A stretch of DNA of 64,000 nucleotides from Caldilineaceae bacterium (GTDB lineage: Bacteria > Chloroflexota > Anaerolineae > Caldilineales > Caldilineaceae). The position numbers and the translations under genes are program-made. The stretch is taken from the NCBI GenBank assembly GCA_026645575.1, contig JAPKMW010000059.1, positions 1-64,000 of the forward strand, read 5' to 3'. The notes beneath the pieces are model-generated. The model was given only the letters and a program-made list of their open reading frames with translations. It was not told where the DNA came from and searched no databases. This document shows, piece by piece, positions 43,413 through 51,918 of this stretch (positions are counted from its first letter, which is position 1; every line of letters begins with the position of its first letter).

Positions 43413-45068
43413 CTAATTCCAACTAAACCGCCCGATGGCGCTGGGAGGGCTGACAGGTTGCCAACCATTGCCGGCGGCTTCTACCACTTCAACATACCAT
43501 CGCCACTCGCGACCATACGCCTGAGGCGCTAGACTACAAAGTCCATTGTCGAGATCCCACAGGGTGACGTTGGACGGTCGCCACTGTTCCAGGACCCAGG
43601 TCACTTGTTCCGACCCATCCCCATTATAGCCGCTGAGAAAGCCTAAATGCAAAAGATATTGGTCACTCTCCCGAATGTAGGCCACAGGCAGCCAGATCAA
43701 CGCGTTGTTACTATTGCAGCTAAGGAAGGAACCATTTTCCGGGCTGCGCAAGACTGGCGCATCGACCCGCACGGCAGATGGCGGCGTACTGGTTGCGGTT
43801 GGGGCAGCCGGCAAGGTTGGGGTTGCGGTCGCGCCGGCCGTGGTTGGCGTCGGCGACGGCGCTGGTGTAGCGGCGGCCGCAATCGTCAATACCTGGCCAA
43901 CCCGCAGACGGCGCGCATCATTCAGGCTTAACCCATTGACGGCTAACAATTCATTCACGGTAATGCCATATCGTTCAGCGATTTCGGCAGGGGTGTCACC
44001 TGCTTTTACTGTATATATGACGGCTGCCGGCGTAGCTGTAGCCGTCGGTGGTATCGGTGTCGGCGTTGGTAAGGGAAGAGTTGCGGTCGGTTGTAAAATT
44101 GTGCCTGCGGCGCCCCCTTCGCTACTGGTTACAACATTTGCGGCAACAAGCGTATTATCCGGCGTTGTGACAACTGGTATGGCTTCAACAATCGCCGACG
44201 GCGTTGGTTGGCGCGGCGTAGCGGTAACACTGGGCGGGCTGGTGGGCGTGGCCGGCACGATGGTTGCGGTTGGCGTCGGTTGTGGCGCAGCAGTGGTCGC
44301 TGTCGGTTGCGCAACAATAGGGGTGGTTGCCGTCGGTTCAACAAGGGTCGCCGTCGGCGTCACAATGACTGCTTCCATTAGCTGGGAAGCCTGGTTAGCG
44401 TCGGCGGGCGCGTCCTGGCTGTTTGTCTTTGTCTCCTGGCTACCCGTCAAGGGCGTCGTATTGCTTGGAGTTTGATCGCCGGTGCTATCACGCTCTGCAC
44501 CGCCGACGAGTGGATTGACCTGATTATCGGTTGGTAAAATGGCTGTATTATCCAGTTCCTGCCCCTGTGCGACTGTTTCCGGCAAGGTCGAAATGGTAAT
44601 TTGCGGATCGAGCCGCTGCGCCATCTCGTTGACCCAACTACGTCCGGCGCCAAATCCGCTTTGCGCCCAACGGAACGGGTTGTCGCTTTCCCAACGGGGT
44701 GCAAAAATCAGTAGAGCCAGCACCACCAGTACAACTGGCGCGCCCCAACTAAGAACGCGCGAAGGGGCCGGCTGTAACTCCCGCCCACACTGTGGACAAA
44801 TGACCAAACTGGCTGGTGCGTTGGCGCCGCAGAGGCGACAACGCACTTTTTGCGGCTTGGGTTGCAGACGAACGCCACATTCGGCACAGATTGAACTGCC
44901 AATCGGTGTCCAGGCCCCACAATTGGGACATTGATGCGAACCGGATGCGGGTCGTGGCGCGCCGACAACGGGGACAGGAACAGCAGGCAGATTTGCGATG
45001 GTCGGCGGGCGATTGCCACTGGCGCGTTCCCGTCCTGTTGGATTTAACTCATACGGTTGATTACCCAT
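43413..45068 (-). CDS. Zinc-ribbon, membrane-anchored LysM protein
   Basis: 551 residues with an unusual layout. Cytoplasmic N-terminus with two zinc ribbons (CPNCGAW...CAECG, about 47-64; CRLCGAN...CPQCG, about 77-94), one membrane helix (about 105-124, VVLVVLALLIFAPRW), a ~220-residue Thr/Pro/Ala-rich external stalk, a LysM domain (about 352-398, YTVKAGDTPAEIAERYG, then NGLSLNDARRLRVGQVL), another Thr/Pro linker and a ~95-residue C-terminal domain with Trp-rich strands. It joins the cytoplasm to the cell wall or peptidoglycan. Twelve bases downstream of rseP, so proteolysis by RseP is conceivable (inference). Confidence 0.85.
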   Translation of the reverse strand: MGNQPYELNPTGRERASGNRPPTIANLPAVPVPVVGAPRPASGSHQCPNCGAWTPIGSSICAECGVRLQPKPQKVRCRLCGANAPASLVICPQCGRELQPAPSRVLSWGAPVVLVVLALLIFAPRWESDNPFRWAQSGFGAGRSWVNEMAQRLDPQITISTLPETVAQGQELDNTAILPTDNQVNPLVGGAERDSTGDQTPSNTTPLTGSQETKTNSQDAPADANQASQLMEAVIVTPTATLVEPTATTPIVAQPTATTAAPQPTPTATIVPATPTSPPSVTATPRQPTPSAIVEAIPVVTTPDNTLVAANVVTSSEGGAAGTILQPTATLPLPTPTPIPPTATATPAAVIYTVKAGDTPAEIAERYGITVNELLAVNGLSLNDARRLRVGQVLTIAAAATPAPSPTPTTAGATATPTLPAAPTATSTPPSAVRVDAPVLRSPENGSFLSCNSNNALIWLPVAYIRESDQYLLHLGFLSGYNGDGSEQVTWVLEQWRPSNVTLWDLDNGLCSLAPQAYGREWRWYVEVVEAAGNGWQPVSPPSAIGRFSWN

Positions 45069-45080
45069 AAGCGGAAATGA

Positions 45081-46445
45081 CTATTGTCCCAAAAGTGTAT
45101 GCCAATCGATTCTGGCGCCGCCGGTGCGAATATCCTGGACGGTGATGTAGATCATCAACCCCAGCAGCAACATAAAGCCAACCATGTGGACAAGCCCTTC
45201 GCGTTCCGGGTTGATTCGGCGACCACGCAACGTCTCGATGAAGATAAAGACGAGACGACCACCATCCAACGCCGGCAACGGCAACAGGTTGGTGATGGCC
45301 AAGGCGGCGCTCAAGGCGGCGGTGAGTTGCCAGATGGGGAACCAGAAACCTGTATCCAGGGTAGCGGAGACCGCGTCGCCAACCAAGCGGGCAATGCCAA
45401 CAGGGCCGGAGAGTTGCGCGTCAGACGGCGCCACATAACCGGACATCAGTAAGTAGGGTAGTTGGATGATCAGCGCAATTTGCTGCCAGGTTGTTACCGC
45501 ACCCATCCACATCGCTTCACCAAGGGGCAGGGTGGTCATGGTGCTATTGAACCGGAGTCTTGTACCTAACGGCCCCTCATTGTCAGGGCGATCGGTGGGC
45601 AGGCGTGGGGTCACAAAGATCGTCACCCATTGCCCATCACGCAACAAAGTGATGGATACCTCGCGGCCCAAATTTTGGTCAACAACCTCATTCACAGGAA
45701 TGCCACTAAACGAGACCACCGTGTCGCCCACTTTGTAGATGAAGTCTCGGGGTTGAATCCCTTTGAGTTCCGCCGGGCTATTTTGGGCGATTTCTATAAT
45801 CTGCGTATCCAACACTGGTTCATAATTCACTGTCGCCAATAATTCTTTCACTTGCGCTTGCGAAGGAACGGCGATTTCAAGCATTTGTTCAGCGCGGCTA
45901 ATGGTCAGGGTGGTTGCGGCAGCCGCATCTTTAGCTTCCCAACCTGGGCGATCAACTTCCGGTCGAATACTAACGAGGGTTGGACGATTGTCGGCGTTGA
46001 GCAGGATATCACCTGGCTGTAGCCCTAATTGGGCCGCAATCGAATTGGGGGCTACCGTAGTCAATTGCGGGTGGGCGGCTTCCATTGGAAAGCCGGCTAG
46101 ATAACTGGCAGCAAAGAAAAAAACAGCCAATACGACATTCATCAGCGGTCCGGCAACTAGCGTGCTGGCGCGTGCCCAACGACTGGCAGCGTTAAAGGAA
46201 CCGGGCGCCATATCGGCGCCATCTTCCCCTTTCATACGGGCAAAGCCGCCAAAGGGGATCAGGTTGATGGTAAAGACAGTGCCGTCGTAGGTGAATAACT
46301 TCAGCAGACGGGGTGGGTAGCCCATGCCAAATTCTTCGACCACGATGCCGTTGCGTCTCGCCACCCAGTAATGACCGAGTTCATGAAAGAAGACAAGGAT
46401 GCCCAGAACAATCACAAAGGAGACGATGGTTATCAAAAGATCCAT
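45081..46445 (-). CDS. rseP: Site-2 metalloprotease RseP/RasP
   Basis: A 454-residue intramembrane zinc protease. The first helix holds the catalytic HELGH (about residues 21-25, FFHELGHYWVARRNGI); one PDZ-like domain pair follows the second helix (NSIAAQLGLQPGDILLNADN; NSPAELKGIQPRDFIYKVGD), and the C-terminal helix has LLPLPALDGGRLVFIFIE (the second metal motif, with LDG). The family cleaves anti-sigma factors and signal-peptide remnants inside the membrane. First gene of a six-gene minus-strand operon ending with the FecR-like protein. In many bacteria rseP neighbours dxr, cdsA or uppS; here it does not. Confidence 0.95.
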   Translation of the reverse strand: MDLLITIVSFVIVLGILVFFHELGHYWVARRNGIVVEEFGMGYPPRLLKLFTYDGTVFTINLIPFGGFARMKGEDGADMAPGSFNAASRWARASTLVAGPLMNVVLAVFFFAASYLAGFPMEAAHPQLTTVAPNSIAAQLGLQPGDILLNADNRPTLVSIRPEVDRPGWEAKDAAAATTLTISRAEQMLEIAVPSQAQVKELLATVNYEPVLDTQIIEIAQNSPAELKGIQPRDFIYKVGDTVVSFSGIPVNEVVDQNLGREVSITLLRDGQWVTIFVTPRLPTDRPDNEGPLGTRLRFNSTMTTLPLGEAMWMGAVTTWQQIALIIQLPYLLMSGYVAPSDAQLSGPVGIARLVGDAVSATLDTGFWFPIWQLTAALSAALAITNLLPLPALDGGRLVFIFIETLRGRRINPEREGLVHMVGFMLLLGLMIYITVQDIRTGGARIDWHTLLGQ

Positions 46446-46875
46446 AGATGGTTTGCCTTTCAGACTGATGAACCGGGGCGGCTAGTGGGTTTGCTCACCC
46501 CCGATGAACGCATATCACATGACCACATATTACCCTGGGCGTTTCATCAGCACATGTGCTGCATTATACTCGGTTTCAACTTTATCCTGCAAATAGGTGA
46601 GCTTTCACAGATGAGCCTTATCGGGCGCAATGGATGGGCTTTGGGTTTACCATTTAAACTCTAGCACACAGAGAATCGTTCATCATAGGCAGATATGTTG
46701 GAGCCTACTTTACCTTATTTGTCACCATCGCAACCTGACAAATCACTTTCATTTCTACCAGCAAGCGAATCGCACCCCCGCCCCCGTTACCCGATCTTGG
46801 CGCAGGCGGAAGGGGGTCGAGCTGTCTTAAGTCATAGATATACAATTTGAGCTATTACCTTAGGAAAATCTGTAA
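46446..46875. other. Intergenic region upstream of rseP
   Basis: No gene is seen in these 430 bp. On the minus strand TTGCAG (46592-46587), 18 bp, TATAAT (46568-46563) could be the rseP promoter, giving a leader of about 110 nt. I recognise no riboswitch and see no strong hairpin. Confidence 0.45.
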
Positions 46876-47727
46876 TCATTCTCCTGTAATCCGCGTGCCG
46901 ACTGCCTCCCCAGTCAGGTGTAGAGCATGTTGGAGATGACCGGACGACAAGCCGCTACAAATCATGATCTCCAGGTGCGGGATTTGGGTTACCATGCGCA
47001 GTGATTGCGCCACTTTGGCCGCCATGCCACCGGTGACATCCACGCCATGACTGGCGCCGACCGCGGCTTGGAGTTGGCTGAAGGTGTAGGGCGTAATGGT
47101 AGGAATACGTTTGGCAGTCGGATCAAGTTGTGGGTCAGCCGTATAGATCCCGTCAACTTCGCCGGCCAGGACAATCCGGCGGGGTTGCAGTTGTAGAGAC
47201 AGCCACTCAAAAATTTCTTCGGTGCTGGCAATGGTGCCGCCGCGTCGATCATCCAGCGCTACATCACCAAAGACCACCGGCACGAGGCCAACGGCCAGCG
47301 CCTGTTGGATGTTGTCGATCATGCCCCGGTCAATCTGGCCGTCAACACACCGGAGCAGGGCGCTGGGTTGTAAACTCCACGCCGGTACGCCAGCCTGCAA
47401 CAAGGTGCTGATGACCCTGCGGTTGAGGCGAGCCGCCGCATCCGCTGTCAAAGCAAAACCCAGCCATTCTTCCGGTGTCCGCACACCGGTGCGTGTGCCA
47501 TAACGTTTGGCGTGAACATGACCAAAGCTGCCAGAGCCGTGGGCCACAATGAGCCGCAATGCTGGGTTGGCCTGGCGCACGGCGGCAATTTCAGTCGCCA
47601 ATCGTGTCAACACCTCGGTGCGCACGGTTTCGGTCTGCCGCTTATCGGTAATCAGCGAGCCGCCAAGTTTGAGGAAAATCAGCGGCGACGGCGTGGAATG
47701 ATCGATGGTAGTGGGTAAGTTGGTCAT
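46876..47727 (-). CDS. Isopentenyl phosphate kinase
   Basis: A 283-residue amino-acid-kinase-fold enzyme. Motifs: LIFLKLGGSLITDKRQ (ATP-side glycine loop and Lys), LIVAHGSGSFGHVHAKRYG (the HGxGSFGH segment that sets isopentenyl phosphate kinase apart from other family members; the His binds the phosphate), VVFGDVALDD, and AGEVDGIYTADP, then GVDVTGGMAAKV. The enzyme makes isopentenyl diphosphate in the archaeal-type mevalonate route; it is known from archaea, some plants and some Chloroflexota. The start at 47727 was chosen because it begins MTNLPTT; the frame continues to 47781 into selA. Gap of 23 bp after selA. Confidence 0.9.
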   Translation of the reverse strand: MTNLPTTIDHSTPSPLIFLKLGGSLITDKRQTETVRTEVLTRLATEIAAVRQANPALRLIVAHGSGSFGHVHAKRYGTRTGVRTPEEWLGFALTADAAARLNRRVISTLLQAGVPAWSLQPSALLRCVDGQIDRGMIDNIQQALAVGLVPVVFGDVALDDRRGGTIASTEEIFEWLSLQLQPRRIVLAGEVDGIYTADPQLDPTAKRIPTITPYTFSQLQAAVGASHGVDVTGGMAAKVAQSLRMVTQIPHLEIMICSGLSSGHLQHALHLTGEAVGTRITGE

Positions 47728-47750
47728 AAGGATCGTGTTGCGTGAACTGG

Positions 47751-49142
47751 TTACGACTGGAAGATAGTTGGTAAGGCGCACAGGAAGGCGGTCTCCTGGG
47801 CAGGGAGAATGGTGCGCGGGTCAAATAGGAGTTGATCTTGTTGGATGCGACAGACGACGGGCGGGTTGTGGCGACGCAAGGCAGCGGCGATGCGATCCGG
47901 CGCCGGGTGCGGGATTGCCAGAAGCACCGTCGGCAAGGTTTCACCTGGCAGGCTGCCGCCGCCGACAGCGCTTTCGCCAGTGATAATGCTGCTTGCAATC
48001 GACAGGGTTGATAACTGGCATTGCCACTGTTGCACCCGCCTCGTCAATGCATCCACCGTGGCGCTGATCATCTGCCAGACGGGCAGTTCGTCCACAGCGC
48101 GCCCCCGTTGATAGCTGCGCAAGGTGGCGTCGAGGGCGGCAAAGGTTAGTTTGTCCACCCGTAACGCCCGCGCCATTGGGTGGCGGCGCAATTGGGCAAT
48201 CAGTTCTTTGCGCCCGACAATGATCCCTGCCTGTGGCCCACCCAACAATTTGTCGCCGCTAAAGGTGATCAGATCGGCGCCGGCGTTGACGCTGGCCTGA
48301 ATGGTCGGCTCCGGGGCCAGACCATAGGCGCTGGTTTCCAACAAAGTGCCGCTGCCCAGGTCATCGATCAGGATGACCCCCTTTTGGTGCGCCAGCGTCG
48401 CCATCTCTTCCAGCGTGGGCATGGTGACAAAGCCGATCTGCTTGAAGTTGCTGGCGTGGACGCGCATAAAGGCGGCAGTTTGGGGCGTCACGGCGTCGGC
48501 AAAGTCGCGCAGATGGGTACGGTTGGTCGCGCCCACTTCCACCAGGCGCGCCCCGCTTTGGCGCAACACATCGGGAATGCGAAAACCACCGCCGATCTCC
48601 ACCAGTTGACTACGGCTGATCACCACCTCGCGCCCCAGACAGAGCGCGGCCAGAATCAGGTAGACCGCCGCCGCGTTGTTGTTGACGACTAAGGCATCCT
48701 CAGCGCCAGTCAACTCGCTGAGCAAGCGACGGGCGTGGTCGTGACGGCTACCCCGTTCCCCGGCGGCCAGGTCATATTCGAGATTGCTGTAACCCGCGGC
48801 AACTTCATTAATTGCCGCGCAAGCTGCCGCGCTGAGTGGCGCCCGCCCCAGGTTGGTGTGAATGATCACCCCAGTGGCGTTGACCACGGCGCGCAGGGAG
48901 GGTTGGGTCGTCTGTTCTAATTCAGTTTGCACGGCCATGACGATTTGTGCTGTTGTCGGCGCCGCCGATCCAGCAGCAATCTGTTGACGGGCGTTGATCA
49001 ACACTGTGCGCACGGTGGCGACAACTTGGGCTTGCCCAAAGTGCGCCATCAACAAGGCCATTTCTGGCAGATGAAGCAGCGCATCAACGGCGGGTAGCTT
49101 GCGATATTCGGCTTGGGGTACGGTGGTGGACGCGTTTGTCAT
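47751..49142 (-). CDS. selA: L-seryl-tRNA(Sec) selenium transferase
   Basis: A 463-residue PLP enzyme that converts Ser-tRNA(Sec) to Sec-tRNA(Sec) using selenophosphate. N-terminal domain: YRKLPAVDALLHLP. Core: INTLGRAPLS-like segment (IHTNLGRAPLS), YSNLEYDLAAGERGSRHDH, LVNNNAAAVYLIL, and the PLP Lys in TFSGDKLLGGPQAG (about residue 285). Length and motifs fit full-length SelA. selB, selC and selD are not in the window, and no TGA-containing selenoprotein was recognised. Start at 49142 (MTNASTTV). Confidence 0.95.
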   Translation of the reverse strand: MTNASTTVPQAEYRKLPAVDALLHLPEMALLMAHFGQAQVVATVRTVLINARQQIAAGSAAPTTAQIVMAVQTELEQTTQPSLRAVVNATGVIIHTNLGRAPLSAAACAAINEVAAGYSNLEYDLAAGERGSRHDHARRLLSELTGAEDALVVNNNAAAVYLILAALCLGREVVISRSQLVEIGGGFRIPDVLRQSGARLVEVGATNRTHLRDFADAVTPQTAAFMRVHASNFKQIGFVTMPTLEEMATLAHQKGVILIDDLGSGTLLETSAYGLAPEPTIQASVNAGADLITFSGDKLLGGPQAGIIVGRKELIAQLRRHPMARALRVDKLTFAALDATLRSYQRGRAVDELPVWQMISATVDALTRRVQQWQCQLSTLSIASSIITGESAVGGGSLPGETLPTVLLAIPHPAPDRIAAALRRHNPPVVCRIQQDQLLFDPRTILPAQETAFLCALPTIFQS

Positions 49143-49183
49143 GAGTAAACTATAGCATAGTGAGTATGGAATAACCAAGGGGA

Positions 49184-49249
49184 ACAGACGCGGATTCAGG
49201 GACGCGGATTTTTGGTATCAAAAATCCGCGTCCCTGAATCCGCGTCTGT
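49184..49249. terminator. 31-bp perfect hairpin
   Basis: The arms 49184-49214 and 49219-49249 are fully complementary with a 4-nt loop (inner TTTTTG/CAAAAA, outer ACAGACGCGG/CCGCGTCTGT). It sits at the 3' end of the Fe-S protein gene and upstream of selA. Confidence 0.8.
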
Positions 49250-50685
49250 CACCCCCCTAGCGCGCTGCCGCGCATCTCCATCGGTAACAAAAAGGTTGTG
49301 CCACTGGCGACGGCCAACAGCACCAACAGGATCAACCAGGGCAATGCCTCCAACAGCGCCATGCGCCCATTGCGATGACTTTGGCGCGCAGCGGTCAGCG
49401 CCAGGGCGATGGCGGCCAGGAGACCGCCATAGGTGATAATGCTCTGCAACGCCTGAATCGTCTCCACCGTCGGCACAAAGCGGGCCGCCAATTGCCAATT
49501 GGGTTCGCCCAGAATGGGGAAGTTGAGTGTGCGGTCAAAAAAGGTCTGGAAGGCCGGCACAATGGTCATGCTACCCGTGAGAAAGTGAAAGAGATAGTGG
49601 GCAAACCAGATGGCAAAGCCCAGCGGCACAAAGCTGTAGGCATAGCGCATGAGTAACCGGTTGAGCGACCTCTCCCGCTGCTTGGCGCCAATTGTGAACG
49701 TGCGACTAAGCCAGGCAGCGCCATAGGCCAGGAGCAACGGCCCCCCGACCGCACCGCCAAAGTAGATCAGTCCCAAGACGATGGCTTCACTCTGTGTGTT
49801 AAGCAAGTTGGCTAACTGTTGTTCCAGCACGTAAACGGGCGGCGTCATGCCAAAAGCATTGCCCAGCCCCAAAAAGGCTGCCACCACGGCCAGCCACGCT
49901 AGATCGAGCCGGTGGCGCCAACTTTGGCGGAAGAGTTCGTCGCCCGGTGGGCGCACGGCTAGCGCCACGTTGTCATAGGGGCAAGCCTTGACACAATCGA
50001 GGCAGAAGGTGCAGTTGAGATTGCTCTGGATGGTCGGCACAAAGAGTTCGAGTTGACAACCCTGCTGGGTGCTGCTGCCGTTGATGCATTCATGCCCCTT
50101 GCAGTCACGACAGACATCCACACTGCGCGACGTAATCTGAAGCGGGCTGACCGTGCTATAGAGAAAGTTAAAGGTGCCAAGGGGACAGACATACAGACAG
50201 AAGCTGTTGCGTGTGAAAAAGGCTTCCAGCACAAAGGCAGTCATAAAATAGGCCACGGTGAGCCAGGCGGTCCACCAGGGTGTGGCCCACAGGTCAAAGA
50301 GTTCGTAAGCATAGATGATGCCAACCAACCCGGCCAGCGCCAGCCACTTGTTGCGCAGCGCCTGCGGCCAGCGGCGGGTCGGTCGCCCAATCCATTTGGC
50401 AAGTTTGCGCGGCAGCACAAAGGGGCAGGCGGCGCAGAAAAGATTCCCCGCAAGCAGGAGCGCCAGCACCACTAGCCCACGGTAATGCACCCAGGCCGCC
50501 ACCGTCGCTACATTTTTGGCCGCCAGCGGACTGCCCAGCAAGCCATCAACAATGATCGCCGCCGCCAGGCCAAAGAGGATCGCCTGGACGAGGGTGCGGT
50601 TATGTTTCCACCGTAAGAAATACCCCAGAACGGGCAAGCGCAGTAGATCGATTTGGACCCGACGCTGTTGAATCGAATGAATCAT
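49249..50685 (-). CDS. NapH/CcoG-like polytopic 4Fe-4S membrane protein
   Basis: 478 residues with about ten hydrophobic helices. Cys motifs: NLFCAACPFVLPRK and NSFCLYVCPLGTFNFLY (the paired CxxxCP loops of NapH/NosR/RdxA proteins), the Cys cluster CRDCKGHECINGSSTQQGC, and a ferredoxin-type cluster CTFCLDCVKACPYDNVAL. Proteins of this type carry electrons from quinol to periplasmic reductases or help oxidase assembly. The C-terminal five-helix extension is beyond the usual NapH length. It starts three bases after the stop of a secreted protein gene (50689). No terminal reductase or oxidase subunit is in the window. Confidence 0.85.
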   Translation of the reverse strand: MIHSIQQRRVQIDLLRLPVLGYFLRWKHNRTLVQAILFGLAAAIIVDGLLGSPLAAKNVATVAAWVHYRGLVVLALLLAGNLFCAACPFVLPRKLAKWIGRPTRRWPQALRNKWLALAGLVGIIYAYELFDLWATPWWTAWLTVAYFMTAFVLEAFFTRNSFCLYVCPLGTFNFLYSTVSPLQITSRSVDVCRDCKGHECINGSSTQQGCQLELFVPTIQSNLNCTFCLDCVKACPYDNVALAVRPPGDELFRQSWRHRLDLAWLAVVAAFLGLGNAFGMTPPVYVLEQQLANLLNTQSEAIVLGLIYFGGAVGGPLLLAYGAAWLSRTFTIGAKQRERSLNRLLMRYAYSFVPLGFAIWFAHYLFHFLTGSMTIVPAFQTFFDRTLNFPILGEPNWQLAARFVPTVETIQALQSIITYGGLLAAIALALTAARQSHRNGRMALLEALPWLILLVLLAVASGTTFLLPMEMRGSALGG

Positions 50686-50688
50686 CCA

Positions 50689-51474
50689 TCACTCTTCTTC
50701 CTCTTGCCGTTGCGGTGAACGCAACAGCAACCAACCCATCCCAATCGGAATCAACGCCGCAATCCCCCATATCCACCAACTAAAACCCAAAAGTGTGGCC
50801 GGCGTTGGCGTTGTGACAACAGCGGCGGTCAAATCGTTGGCGCGGCTTGTGGTAATGTTGTTTGTCGTAATAGTAAGGGGTGACGCCGGCGCGGCCAACG
50901 GGCTATTCTGGTCACGCGCAGATTGGACATTTTGGGCAAAGACCGTAGCGGTGGCGGCAGCATCCGGCGTTGCCAAGGAAGATGGCACTTGCGCAACGCC
51001 TTCTTTCACTGTCAGCGGCACGATCACGGTAAAGGAACGGTCGCCCCCTTCCGCCACAAATTGCAACGCCCACTCGCCCGGTTGATCCAGGGTGATCTGC
51101 GCTGAATAGTCGCCAGGGTAGATTTGTGGGTCTATGGTTAGTTCCAACGGCGCGCTGAGTTCCGCCGGATTACAACAGGGGCGCGTCGTCCCCGGCGCTG
51201 CCATCGCCAGTGTTGGTTTTAGATCATTAACCGGATCATAGTTGGTGAGATCAAAGACCAAGAGCGTAATGGTCGCTTGCCCGGTGGTGATGGGATAGGG
51301 ATCAATCGACACCAGCCACTCGAAGTGAGGGGTAAAGCCGCTATCGATCACTACGCCGCCATGCGCTGTCACGGGATGAGGCGCCAGCGCTGCCAGGAAT
51401 AGGAGCAGACCCACGAGACTGGCGCCAAGCCGCCTCCCGCACAAGCGCCGGCTGCGCACAGAACTGTACTTCAA
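50689..51474 (-). CDS. Exported single-anchor protein, YtkA/FixH-like (tentative)
   Basis: 261 residues: a signal peptide ending VTAHGG (about residue 38-40), an immunoglobulin-like domain (about 45-160; ITTGQATITLLVFDLTNY, DYSAQITLDQPGEWALQFVAEGG), a Ser/Thr/Ala linker and a C-terminal membrane helix (about 228-248) with a positive tail. The YSAQITLDQPGEW segment resembles the YtkA/FixH-type beta-sandwich. A CCNP motif could bind metal. It is tightly coupled with the Fe-S protein (3-bp gap), so it probably belongs to the same redox or metal-handling complex. Confidence 0.65.
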   Translation of the reverse strand: MKYSSVRSRRLCGRRLGASLVGLLLFLAALAPHPVTAHGGVVIDSGFTPHFEWLVSIDPYPITTGQATITLLVFDLTNYDPVNDLKPTLAMAAPGTTRPCCNPAELSAPLELTIDPQIYPGDYSAQITLDQPGEWALQFVAEGGDRSFTVIVPLTVKEGVAQVPSSLATPDAAATATVFAQNVQSARDQNSPLAAPASPLTITTNNITTSRANDLTAAVVTTPTPATLLGFSWWIWGIAALIPIGMGWLLLRSPQRQEEEE

Positions 51475-51844
51475 ATCATGCCTCCAAACGAAAATAGTGC
51501 AAATGCATTCAGCGGGTGATCACGCGACTGGTTGTGCATTGCAGCAGAGCGTATCATTTTGGCTAGGAATTGTCAAACACCTTACCCAAGCATACCAAGG
51601 CTATTTGCTGCCGCCTGGCGTGCGTGGTTACGCTTTCGCTTGGTCAATAGCGAAAGCTGACGCCGGGCATTGCGGTTGTTGCCTTTAGCGCGTCCTTCTG
51701 GCTTGATCTACTCAACAAGCTAGTCAATTTGCGCATGGCGGAGCGGAACCAAGGGAAACCACTGCTCGTAAGTAAACGAGACGCTATCGTGATCAAGGGT
51801 CTTGTTGACGACTGATCTTTCTACGCAATTGCAAATTGATGGGA

Positions 51845-51873
51845 TTGACAGGCGAAAGGGCGCGCGCGATAAT
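51845..51873 (+). promoter_or_regulatory. Sigma70-like promoter TTGACA-17-GATAAT
   Basis: TTGACA (51845-51850), 17 bp, GATAAT (51868-51873), with transcription expected near 51880, about 40 nt before the ATG at 51919. Identical hexamers and spacing to 28499-28527. Confidence 0.8.
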
Positions 51874-51918
51874 AAGCGACGTGCTTGCCCTACTGGCTGC
51901 AACAAGGAGCGTTCTCCC

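Noticed and set aside
43413..44480. Long opposite-strand ORFs over the Thr/Pro-rich stalk of the LysM protein and the barnase linker
   Set aside because: They arise from low-complexity GC-rich codons; no start sites or domain content.
46446..46875. Possible riboswitch or T-box in the rseP leader
   Set aside because: No conserved core or terminator/antiterminator pair could be drawn by eye.
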